Below, one piece after another: positions 1-5,794 of a stretch of DNA of 7,810 nt (position 1 is the stretch's first letter; each line of letters starts with the position of its first letter). This DNA is from JACRBK01 sp964427955. Lineage in GTDB: Bacteria > Chloroflexota > Anaerolineae > Aggregatilineales > Aggregatilineaceae. The notes below the pieces were generated by a model that saw only the letters and a list, made by a program, of their open reading frames with translations, did not search any database and was not told the origin of the DNA. The stretch is from assembly GCA_964427955.1 (NCBI GenBank), contig CAYRWY010000290.1:1-7810 (forward strand). The letters run 5' to 3'. The position numbers and the translations under genes are program-made.

Positions 1-484
1 CGATATTCAGGGAAACAGCGCCATCGCCCTGGTAGCTCCCGTCCGGCAGCCCGAACCCCTGACGCTGCTCGACGGCCAGGTGATCACGCTGGTGCCCGAC
101 AGTGATGCGGCCTGGGCGACCTTCGCGGCGGCCCTGGCCGGGGAGGACAGCCCAATCTACCACTGGACCGGCTACGATGCCGGGATGCTGCGCAGCACCG
201 CGCCGCAGCCGTGTCGCGACCAGCTTGAGCCGCGCTTTCACGATCTGCACGCCACGCTGAAACACACGGTCAGCCTACCGTTGAGCAGCACGTCCATCAA
301 GGCCGTGGCCCCCTACCTCGGCTTTCCCTGGAGCGGTTACGCCGATTGGTTCGCCGCCTACCTGGATTACCAGGCCTGGCTCCAACACGATAATCTGGAA
401 GCGTTAACGCGTGCCTGCCGGTACCAGCGCGCCGACGTGCAGTCCCTGGCGTGGGTGTGGCGGTGGATCGCAGGCCCCTCTTAA
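1..484 (+). CDS. RecB-family (TM0106-like) nuclease, C-terminal exonuclease domain; 5' partial
   Basis: The reading frame is open from base 2 to the TAA at 482-484, giving 160 visible residues; the in-frame GTG at base 80 is internal, so the gene starts outside the window. The visible part resembles the RNase H-like 3'-5' exonuclease domain (RNase_H_2/YprB type) at the C-terminus of predicted TM0106-family RecB nucleases. Using the first full codon as residue 1, I see DIQGN at 1-5 where the family has a DIEGD-like first motif, PIYHWTGYD at 51-59 (family: PIYHY..YE), FHDL at 79-82, LPLSSTSIKAVAPYLGF at 93-109 (family: S.SLK..A..LGF), and YQRAD at 141-145, a YxxxD motif of DEDDy type. Its role is presumably DNA or RNA degradation in the cytoplasm; the partner RecB-like domain would lie upstream. 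The next gene follows 12 bases after the stop. The family call is fairly firm; activity is uncertain because the usual Glu of motif I appears to be Gln. Confidence 0.72.
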   Translation, partial: DIQGNSAIALVAPVRQPEPLTLLDGQVITLVPDSDAAWATFAAALAGEDSPIYHWTGYDAGMLRSTAPQPCRDQLEPRFHDLHATLKHTVSLPLSSTSIKAVAPYLGFPWSGYADWFAAYLDYQAWLQHDNLEALTRACRYQRADVQSLAWVWRWIAGPS

Positions 485-496
485 AGGCACAATCTC

Positions 497-1435
497 ATGA
501 GCATATCGCAAACCACCTGGCATGAGCTGCCCGCCTGGGCATTGGACACTCCTGCGCTGCGCGTCGTCACCGTGCCGGAGCTGGGCGCCAAGATCGTCTC
601 GATTTTCGACAAAAAAGCGGGGCACGAATGGCTGATCCCGCCGGGCAGCCGTCCGCCCAAGCCCATCACTTACGGCGCCGTGTTCGTGGACCAGGATATG
701 AGCGGCTGGGACGAGATGTTTCCCACCATCAACGCCTGCGCGTATCCGGCAGCCGGACCTTACGCCGGGGCCAGGCTGCCCGATCACGGGGAAGTGTGGG
801 CGCTGCCGTGGGACCTGATCCGGGCCGACGCGGGCGTGCTCGAACTGGGCGTGAATGGCCGTGCTCTTCCCTACCGGCTGACGCGCGCCATGACGCTGAG
901 TGACGATCACACGCTGCGGCTGAGTTATGCGGTGATCAACACCGGGGATGCCCCGTTTTTCGGCCTGTGGGCCGCCCATCCGCAGTTTTGCGTCACACCG
1001 CAAACCCGGATTCAGCTTCCGGTCCAGCAGGTGGTGAACGTGACCGACATTCCCGAATGGGGCGCCCCCGGCCAGCTTTTCGACTGGCCACAGGCGACCA
1101 CCCAACACGGCGAGCCGCGCTCAATCGACGCCGTCGCGCCGGCCACGGCGCACCGCTGCCGCAAGTTCTACACCCTGCCGGATCAGCCGGTGGCGTGGTC
1201 CGGGCTGCACGAGACACCCACGGGACCCTGGCTGCGGCTCGCATGGGATACAGCCCAAGTGCCCTACCTGGGAATCTGGGTGGATGAGGGGATGTTCAAC
1301 GCCGTGCCGACCGCGGCGCTCGAACCGGCGACCGGTTACTATGACAGCCTGGCCGGGGCGTACGCCAACCGGCGCGTCCCCCTGCTGAACCCTGGCCAGC
1401 CGGTCACCTGGGAGATGACAGTCCAGATCGCGTAA
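497..1435 (+). CDS. Aldose 1-epimerase-like (galactose mutarotase superfamily) protein
   Basis: A 312-residue cytoplasmic protein without signal peptide or membrane segment. Mutarotases interconvert the alpha and beta anomers of free sugars. The layout fits the beta-sandwich mutarotase fold: an early PELGAKIVSI strand (27-36) as in G(A/G)xIxSL of the family, GWDEMFPTI (70-78), LPDHGEVW (94-101) with His97, WAAHPQF (158-164) with His161, and LEPATGYYDS (275-284) with Glu276. By position these match the two histidines and the catalytic glutamate of GalM, which is inference from motif order. The divergent sequence puts it in the broad aldose-epimerase/uncharacterised mutarotase group rather than true GalM, so the sugar is unknown. 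The ATG at 497 has a weak upstream AAAGG (483-487). It lies 12 bases after the nuclease gene and is probably cotranscribed with it, with no obvious functional link. It ends just before a strong hairpin. Confidence 0.75.
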   Translation: MSISQTTWHELPAWALDTPALRVVTVPELGAKIVSIFDKKAGHEWLIPPGSRPPKPITYGAVFVDQDMSGWDEMFPTINACAYPAAGPYAGARLPDHGEVWALPWDLIRADAGVLELGVNGRALPYRLTRAMTLSDDHTLRLSYAVINTGDAPFFGLWAAHPQFCVTPQTRIQLPVQQVVNVTDIPEWGAPGQLFDWPQATTQHGEPRSIDAVAPATAHRCRKFYTLPDQPVAWSGLHETPTGPWLRLAWDTAQVPYLGIWVDEGMFNAVPTAALEPATGYYDSLAGAYANRRVPLLNPGQPVTWEMTVQIA

Positions 1436-1443
1436 CGTAAGAG

Positions 1444-1461
1444 AGCCGCCGCGCGGCGGCT
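1444..1461. terminator. Bidirectional intrinsic terminator between convergent genes
   Basis: Bases 1444-1461 form a perfect 18-base palindrome (AGCCGCCGC/GCGGCGGCT), giving a 7-bp GC stem with a GCGC loop. On the plus strand it is followed by the T-rich TTGTTCT, and on the minus strand by CTCTTACG, a poorer U-tract. It sits 8 bases after the stop of the mutarotase-like gene and 4 bases from the stop of the convergent ParB-like gene, the expected position for a shared terminator. The short U-tracts make efficiency uncertain. Confidence 0.7.
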
Positions 1462-1465
1462 TGTT

Positions 1466-1942
1466 CTACTTCGTCTCCCACACGGTGACTAGGGCGTCGA
1501 TATGGGTGTGTTTCAACATCCGGGCCACTGAAATCCGGTGATGGCCGTCCACCACAAAATAGATCTCGCCCACCTGGAGCAGTTCAACGGGCGGCAGGGT
1601 ATTCCCGCGTAGAAATGCCGTCGCGATCTGTACCCAACGATTCTCGGTACGTTCCTGCGCCGGATAGAAGTCGATGTCAAAGTCGTCCGCTTTATCGACG
1701 CTGCCCCGAATCTGATCCAGGGCGACGATCCGTGTCCCCACCTCGTAGCGGTGATCGAGCGTCACCTGAAGGTTATGCAGTGCCATCAGCCGCCGCTGGT
1801 GTCCGGTCAGCGTGGCTCCCAGCTTGTGGCGGCGAAATTCCCACACCGCGCGGTCAAACAGGCGCTGCGCGTAGGGTTCCACCGTATCCGACCGATCCAT
1901 CCCACTGATGAGGGTGTTACGAACTGCCAGTTGAGTTAACAT
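1466..1942 (-). CDS. Small stand-alone ParB/Srx-like domain protein (DGHHR motif)
   Basis: A 158-residue protein. The C-terminal half resembles a ParB N-terminal/sulfiredoxin-like fold: VALDQIRGS (73-81), an acidic DDFDIDFYP stretch (86-94), RWVQIATAFLRG (102-113), LPPVELLQVGEIYFVVDGHHR (116-136) and ISVARMLKHTHIDALVTVW (137-155). The DGHHR segment occupies the place of the GxRR/GERR nucleotide-binding motif of ParB and of the DGHTR motif of the ADP-dependent serine kinase SerK. No ParB helix-turn-helix or dimerisation domain follows, so this is not a partition ParB. The N-terminal 70 residues are basic and match nothing I recognise. The ATG at 1942 has a strong GGGAGGT five bases or so upstream on the minus strand; a possible -10 (TATGAT, complement of 1966-1971) lies further up, without a convincing -35. 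It is transcribed divergently from the BTAD regulator. Function unknown; nucleotide binding is inference. Confidence 0.72.
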   Translation of the reverse strand: MLTQLAVRNTLISGMDRSDTVEPYAQRLFDRAVWEFRRHKLGATLTGHQRRLMALHNLQVTLDHRYEVGTRIVALDQIRGSVDKADDFDIDFYPAQERTENRWVQIATAFLRGNTLPPVELLQVGEIYFVVDGHHRISVARMLKHTHIDALVTVWETK

Positions 1943-1981
1943 GGCTACCTCCCATTTACACTCTCATCATAGGCGCCGGAG

Positions 1982-2023
1982 GTCTCAGCAGCGTGTCAGC
2001 CCGCGTCTCAAAAAGCGTCTCAA
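1982..2023 (+). promoter_or_regulatory. GTCTCA-like direct repeat ladder, candidate BTAD/SARP operator
   Basis: Four near-identical hexamers lie in the same orientation: GTCTCA at 1982, GTGTCA at 1993, GTCTCA at 2005 and GTCTCA at 2017, spaced 11, 12 and 12 bases. The last two share the longer 9-mer GCGTCTCAA (2003-2011, 2015-2023). SARP/BTAD activators of actinomycetes bind short direct repeats at one-helical-turn spacing overlapping the -35 region. Here the repeats end 14 bases before a candidate -10, in front of a gene encoding a BTAD protein. The repeats are seen directly; their role as an autoregulatory operator is inference. Confidence 0.4.
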
Positions 2024-2054
2024 GGGCATTTCTGTGGTATTCTGAACACGCTGC
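1988..2054. repeat. 9-bp perfect inverted repeat spanning the divergent promoter region
   Basis: GCAGCGTGT (1988-1996) is the exact reverse complement of ACACGCTGC (2046-2054), with 49 bases between the arms. The arms bracket the direct repeats and the candidate -10 of the BTAD gene. It could be a pair of protein half-sites or chance; the arms are too far apart for a simple terminator-like hairpin. Confidence 0.25.
2035..2043 (+). promoter_or_regulatory. Candidate extended -10 promoter of the BTAD regulator gene
   Basis: TGG-TATTCT (2035-2043) matches an extended -10 (TGn plus a hexamer matching TATAAT at four of six bases). No good -35 lies 17 bases upstream; that place is filled by the last GTCTCA repeat, as expected of an activator-dependent promoter. 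It would give a leader of about 28 bases before the ATG at 2078. Confidence 0.3.
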
Positions 2055-2077
2055 CGCATCAGGAAAAGGAACGGGGG

Positions 2078-5000
2078 ATGTCTCGCCTCAAGATTTACCT
2101 GCTAGGTCTGCCACGCGTCGAGATCGACGATCAGCCCGTCGAAATCAGCCGCCGTAAGGCGCTGGCGCTGCTGGCTTATCTTGCCATGACCCGCCAGGCC
2201 CACAGCCGGGAAGTGTTGGCCACTCTGTTATGGCCCGACGTCGAGCCGGGCCGGGCCTACGCCTACCTGCGCACGGCCTTGTGGACGCTCAACAAAGCCC
2301 TGGGAGAGACCTGGATCACGGCGGATCGAGAGGTCGTGGAATTAGACCCGGCGGGTGCGCTGTGGGTGGATGCCTGCCACTTCGAGGCCCGGCTGAGAGA
2401 CGCGGCAACCGGCGATCCGCGGTTCCGGGTCGCCGGGCTGGCCGAAGCCGCCGCGCTGTATCAGGATGATTTTTTGGCCGGGTTCATGCTGCCCGATAGC
2501 CCGGCCTTCGACGAATGGCAGTTTTTCGAGCGCGAGCGCCTCCGCCAGCAGTTCGGCCAAACGCTGGATGACCTGGTAGAGGGCCAGGTAAGCCTGGGGC
2601 ACTTCGAAACGGCCATCCCTTACGCCCAGCGGCGGCTGGCACTGGATACCTTGCACGAACCGGCCCACCGCCAGTTGATGCGCCTGTACGCCTGGACCGG
2701 GCAGTGGTCCGCCGCGCTGCGCCAGTACCAGCAGGGTGCCGCCTTGCTGGCTCACGAGTTGGGCACTGAACCCGACGCAGAAACGCGGGAACTTTTTCAC
2801 GCCATTCAGGAGCGGCAGGTCGCTTCCCCTCTACCGCCGCGTGCACCGGCAGCCACATCTTCGGCTGCGTCCGGGCATCTCCCAATCCAGAATACGCCGT
2901 TCATTGGCCGGGAACGCGAACTGGACGAGTTGAAAAAGCTGATCGGCGATCCTGCTTGCCGCCTGCTAAGCCTGATCGGGCAGGGTGGCATCGGCAAGAC
3001 CCGCCTCGCGCTACAAACCGCCGCCGAGGTGGCGGACCACTACCGGGATGGAGCTTACTTCGTGCCGTTGGCCCCGGTCAGCAGGGCTGAATACCTGGTC
3101 TCGGCGCTGGCCGATGCCCTACAATTCTTCGCCCAGCGCGAAGGCGATCCGAAACTGCACGTGCTGAGCTACTTGAACGAAAAACACATGCTGTTGGTGA
3201 TGGACAACTTCGAGCACCTGCTCGATGGGGCCGACCTGGTCACGGAAATCTTGTCTCATGCGCCCCAGGTCAAGATCATCACCACCTCGCGCGAGCGCCT
3301 GCAACTTCAAGAAGAGTGGATCTACGAGCTGCACGGCCTGAGCCACCAGGACGCCGTACAACTGCTGGTGCACAGCGGCCACCGGGTGCGCCCCGACTTT
3401 ACGCTGACTGACGACAATACCCCCGACGTCCTGCGCATCTGCCAACTGGTGGAGGGGATGCCGCTGGGGCTGGAACTGGCAGCAGCCTGGCTGCCCATGC
3501 TCTCCCCGCGCGAAATCGCCCAGGAAATTGAGCGCTCGCTGGATTTTCTAGCGGCCTCGCTGCGCAACCTGCCCGCCCGGCATCGCAGCGTGCGAGCCGT
3601 CTTCCAATCCACCTGGGAGCGCCTCTCCCCGGTCGAGCAGATGGCCTTGAGTAAACTGGCGGTCTTTCAGGGCCAATTTCGGCGGGAAGCGGCCCAGGCA
3701 GTCACGGAAGCACCGCTGCCGGTGCTGCTGGCCCTGGTCAACCGGTCGCTGCTGCACCGTGACAACGATTCCTACGCCATGCACGAGCTGCTGCGGCAGT
3801 TTGCGCGCGAACGACTCGACGAAAGCCCAGCCACGCGTGACCAGACTTACGACCGGCACGCGAATTACTACGCAGCGTTCGTGCATGAGCGCGTACCCGC
3901 CCTCAAGAGCCGGGCGCAGGTGCGCACCCTGAACGAAATCGAAGCCGAAATCGACAATATTCGCGCGGCGTGGATGTTCGCCGTGGGACGCCGCGATCCC
4001 GGGCCGGTGCGCAAGCTGTTACGGGGTCTCGCGTTGTTCTACCTGATGCGCAGCCGCTTGAAAGAAAGCAGCGAAATGTTCGGCGGTACGGCCCATTATC
4101 TTGAAACGTTGGACAATTTGACCGACGAAGAACGCCTGCTGCTGGCCTACGTCAAAATCAGTCATGCCCTGGCCCTGCGTGAACTGAGCCAGAATGCCGA
4201 AGCCGCGGCGCAGTATTGGGAAGTGCTGCCGGTCTTGTCCACCTTGCGGGAGCCGGAAGTAACCACCGCGCTGATTATCCTATGCGATCTGAGCATTTTT
4301 CCCATCAAGGATTATCCGACCAGCGAGGCCCTGGCCCGTCAGGTCCTCGCGATCTCTGAAGCCCAGCACGATCAATGGGGTATCGGGCGCGCCCTGCATC
4401 TGCTGGGCGATGTTGCGCACCATGCAGTCCACTACGATCAATCTTATGAGCTTTACCAGCAAAGCCTGGCGATCAGCCGATCCATCGGCGATCAATGGGG
4501 CGAAGAAATCGACATCGACATGCTGGGCGAAGTGGCCTACACGTTGGGTCACTATCCTGAAGCCGAACAGCTTTTCCGCGAAGCGAGTGCCCTGGCCGAA
4601 ACGGTCGGAGATCGATCGGGAGTTGCGTGGTGTCTGAGCCGGATCGCGCAGTTGCAAACCTGGCAGGGGCGCCACCAGGAGGCCAGGGAAACCGTCGCGG
4701 AATGCAGCCGCGTAGCACGCGAGTACGGCAACCGGGATCGCATGGCCTACCTGCTCGCCCAATTGGCTGAAATCGCGCTGAGTGAGGGAGATACGACCAC
4801 CGCCCTGCACTATTTCGAACAGAGTTTGAGTGCTTTTAGGGAAATCGACTCGACCGAAGGGGCGGCCTGGCTGCGCATCCTCCGCTGCCAAATCGCGCTG
4901 GATGCTGGAAACACCGAAGAAATCGAACGTTTTGCGCGCGAAAGCCTGGCGACCTTCGAGGTGACGGAAAGCCCCTGGGGGCGCAGCGCCAGTCTCTATT

Positions 5001-5350
5001 TTCTGGGCGAAGCCGCCCGGCTGCGCGGCGACATGGCGGAGGCCAGGGTGAATTTTCAGGCGGCGCTCCGGCTAGCAACCGAAAGCCAATCGATCATGTT
5101 TGTAGTGCGCTACCTGATCGGTTTCGGGATGTGGTTTGCCCAAACCGGCCACCCGGAGCGCGCGGTCGAACTGCTCACTCTGACCGTACAGCACCCGGCC
5201 ACCTGGCAGATGCTCCGCGACCGGGCGACCAGACTGATCCAGGACCTGTCGGCAGAACTCCCCCCCGATCTTCTGATCGCCGCCCGCACACGTGGTACAG
5301 CGCGCTCCGTGGAAGAAGTGGCCGCCGAACTTCTGCGCGACAGTGGATAA
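2078..5350 (+). CDS. Large BTAD/NB-ARC-type ATPase/TPR transcriptional regulator
   Basis: A 1090-residue STAND-class signal-transducing regulator, cytoplasmic. Domains in order: OmpR/SARP-type winged helix (about 3-98, with ALLAYLAM and ATLLWPDVEPGRAYAYLRTALW), BTAD helical domain (about 99-245, with FLAGF, EPAHRQLMRLYA and ELGTEPDAETRELF), a proline/alanine linker (about 250-268), and an NB-ARC/AAA-like ATPase. In the ATPase I see Walker A GQGGIGKT (301-308), Walker B LLVMDNFEHL (372-381), TTSRERL (402-408) and EGMPLGLELAA (459-469, the GLPL box). An ARC/winged-helix part follows, with a TPR array to about 1045. Such proteins bind DNA through the SARP-like N-terminus after nucleotide-dependent activation by a ligand or partner sensed by the TPRs; this is known for AfsR/MalT-like relatives and inferred here. 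The ATG at 2078 has AAAAGGA seven bases upstream. All ATPase motifs look intact. The target genes and signal are unknown. The stop lies only 110 bases before the arsR-type gene. Confidence 0.9.
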   Translation: MSRLKIYLLGLPRVEIDDQPVEISRRKALALLAYLAMTRQAHSREVLATLLWPDVEPGRAYAYLRTALWTLNKALGETWITADREVVELDPAGALWVDACHFEARLRDAATGDPRFRVAGLAEAAALYQDDFLAGFMLPDSPAFDEWQFFERERLRQQFGQTLDDLVEGQVSLGHFETAIPYAQRRLALDTLHEPAHRQLMRLYAWTGQWSAALRQYQQGAALLAHELGTEPDAETRELFHAIQERQVASPLPPRAPAATSSAASGHLPIQNTPFIGRERELDELKKLIGDPACRLLSLIGQGGIGKTRLALQTAAEVADHYRDGAYFVPLAPVSRAEYLVSALADALQFFAQREGDPKLHVLSYLNEKHMLLVMDNFEHLLDGADLVTEILSHAPQVKIITTSRERLQLQEEWIYELHGLSHQDAVQLLVHSGHRVRPDFTLTDDNTPDVLRICQLVEGMPLGLELAAAWLPMLSPREIAQEIERSLDFLAASLRNLPARHRSVRAVFQSTWERLSPVEQMALSKLAVFQGQFRREAAQAVTEAPLPVLLALVNRSLLHRDNDSYAMHELLRQFARERLDESPATRDQTYDRHANYYAAFVHERVPALKSRAQVRTLNEIEAEIDNIRAAWMFAVGRRDPGPVRKLLRGLALFYLMRSRLKESSEMFGGTAHYLETLDNLTDEERLLLAYVKISHALALRELSQNAEAAAQYWEVLPVLSTLREPEVTTALIILCDLSIFPIKDYPTSEALARQVLAISEAQHDQWGIGRALHLLGDVAHHAVHYDQSYELYQQSLAISRSIGDQWGEEIDIDMLGEVAYTLGHYPEAEQLFREASALAETVGDRSGVAWCLSRIAQLQTWQGRHQEARETVAECSRVAREYGNRDRMAYLLAQLAEIALSEGDTTTALHYFEQSLSAFREIDSTEGAAWLRILRCQIALDAGNTEEIERFARESLATFEVTESPWGRSASLYFLGEAARLRGDMAEARVNFQAALRLATESQSIMFVVRYLIGFGMWFAQTGHPERAVELLTLTVQHPATWQMLRDRATRLIQDLSAELPPDLLIAARTRGTARSVEEVAAELLRDSG
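4367..5086 (+). repeat. Six in-register 40-residue TPR units inside the regulator gene
   Basis: From His764 the protein divides into six consecutive 40-residue units (764-803, 804-843, 844-883, 884-923, 924-963, 964-1003). Each opens with a turn such as HDQWG, GDQWG, GDRSG, GNRDR, DSTEG or ESPWG and carries a G/DxxxxA-type second helix. The first two units still share DNA: CGATCAATGGGG at 4369 and 4489, and TGCTGGGCGA at 4401 and 4521, each exactly 120 bases apart. A seventh, more diverged unit probably follows at 1004-1043. This is the ligand- or partner-sensing part of the regulator. Confidence 0.7.
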
Positions 5351-5352
5351 CT

Positions 5353-5368
5353 TGTGACATTCGTCACA
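5353..5368. promoter_or_regulatory. Perfect TGTGA-N6-TCACA site, candidate CRP/FNR-family operator
   Basis: TGTGACATTCGTCACA begins three bases after the regulator stop codon. It matches the CRP-type consensus TGTGA-N6-TCACA exactly; the dyad arms extend to 6 bp (TGTGAC/GTCACA). No T-run follows, so an intrinsic terminator is unlikely. It lies about 65 bases upstream of the start expected from the TATACT -10 candidate, within the usual range for class I activation. Binding by a host CRP/FNR-family protein is inference. Confidence 0.5.
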
Positions 5369-5413
5369 CCCAGTTAGTGCGGAATTTCTCTAGAGCGCAG
5401 GCTGGCTCCGGAA

Positions 5414-5419
5414 TATACT
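5414..5419 (+). promoter_or_regulatory. Candidate -10 of the arsR-cytochrome operon
   Basis: TATACT matches the -10 consensus at five of six bases; no clear -35 lies 16-18 bases upstream, which suits a promoter needing an activator. TATATT at 5425-5430 is an equally good alternative. Either choice puts the palindrome at 5427-5444 over the -10 or the transcription start, where a bound repressor would block polymerase. Confidence 0.35.
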
Positions 5420-5426
5420 CTTCATA

Positions 5427-5444
5427 TATTCGCATATGCGAATA
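5427..5444. promoter_or_regulatory. 18-bp perfect palindrome, probable ArsR-family operator (ATTC-N8-GAAT)
   Basis: TATTCGCATATGCGAATA is its own reverse complement and lies 17 bases before the GTG start of the arsR-type gene. It contains ATTC-N8-GAAT, the core I recall for operators of the sulfur-responsive ArsR members SqrR and BigR, and is of the usual size and symmetry for ArsR/SmtB dimers. Further half-sites lie nearby: GAAT at 5382 and 5411 and TATTC at 5453. Autorepression by the adjacent gene product is the natural reading. Confidence 0.65.
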
Positions 5445-5457
5445 ATTGGAGGTATTC
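5440..5457 (+). promoter_or_regulatory. Ribosome binding site of the arsR-type gene within a weak hairpin
   Basis: GGAGG (5448-5452) is a strong Shine-Dalgarno sequence eight bases before the GTG at 5461 and decides this start over the in-frame TTG at 5446. GAATA (5440-5444) and TATTC (5453-5457) are complementary and would put GGAGG in the loop of a 5-bp, mostly A-U stem. Such a weak stem is probably only a by-product of the operator half-sites. Confidence 0.6.
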
Positions 5458-5460
5458 CGC

Positions 5461-5784
5461 GTGCCGATTATTCCCATCGACGAAATCAACCTGCTCCACC
5501 TCAACATCTGCCAGGCGGTCAGCGACCCCAAGCGCATCCAGATTCTGTATGCGCTCAGCGATCATCCTTATCACGTCACCGCCCTGGCGCAAGCCCTGGA
5601 CACCCCGCAGCCCACCATTTCCCGCCATCTGGCCCTTCTGCGCCAGCGGTCTCTGGTCACGGCAGAACGCGACGGAACCACGGTCACGTACCACCTGGCC
5701 GATCCGCGCATCATTGCCATTCTGGACATTATGCGCCAGCTCCTACGTGATACGGTAGAGCGTCAAGCGGTTGCGCTTGAATAG
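5461..5784 (+). CDS. ArsR/SmtB-family winged-helix repressor, probable autoregulator of the cytochrome operon
   Basis: A 107-residue one-domain repressor starting at GTG 5461. It shows the family's CQAVSDPKRIQILYAL helix (17-32), the recognition helix region ALAQALDTPQPTISRHLALLRQ (41-62) and the beta wing VTAERDGTTVTYHLADPR (66-83). The ArsR CVC motif is absent, as are the His/Asp pairs of the SmtB/CzrA alpha-5 site. The only cysteine is Cys17, whereas SqrR and BigR sense persulfide through two cysteines. It is therefore either a different sensor (redox, haem, intersubunit cysteine chemistry) or a relative that has lost one cysteine. The stop lies 10 bases before the ATG of the octahaem cytochrome, so the two are very likely cotranscribed, and a perfect palindrome lies in its promoter. 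Family and repressor role are firm; the signal is unknown. Confidence 0.85.
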   Translation: MPIIPIDEINLLHLNICQAVSDPKRIQILYALSDHPYHVTALAQALDTPQPTISRHLALLRQRSLVTAERDGTTVTYHLADPRIIAILDIMRQLLRDTVERQAVALE

Positions 5785-5794
5785 GATAGCCCTT

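Noticed and set aside
404..1108. 234-codon minus-strand open frame opposite the mutarotase-like gene
   Set aside because: No domain or convincing start signal; it overlaps a well-supported gene and is a GC-rich shadow frame.
1466..1942. Chromosome-partition ParB
   Set aside because: It lacks the ParB helix-turn-helix and C-terminal dimerisation domains and the GERR-type motif, and there is no ParA gene nearby.
4280..4891. 203-codon minus-strand frame opposite the TPR region
   Set aside because: It is antisense to the regularly repeating TPR coding sequence and has no motif of its own.
5353..5368. Hairpin TGTGAC-ATTC-GTCACA as an intrinsic terminator of the regulator gene
   Set aside because: The stem is only 6 bp and is followed by CCCAGTTAG, not a T-run; the exact CRP-type consensus explains it better.
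5446..5460. TTG at 5446 as start of the arsR-type gene
   Set aside because: It overlaps the GGAGG ribosome binding site, which is correctly spaced for the GTG at 5461.
5771..5794. TTG at 5771 as start of the octahaem cytochrome
   Set aside because: It lies inside the upstream gene and has no ribosome binding site, whereas the ATG at 5795 has AGGA at good spacing and gives a normal MKNFK signal-anchor start.
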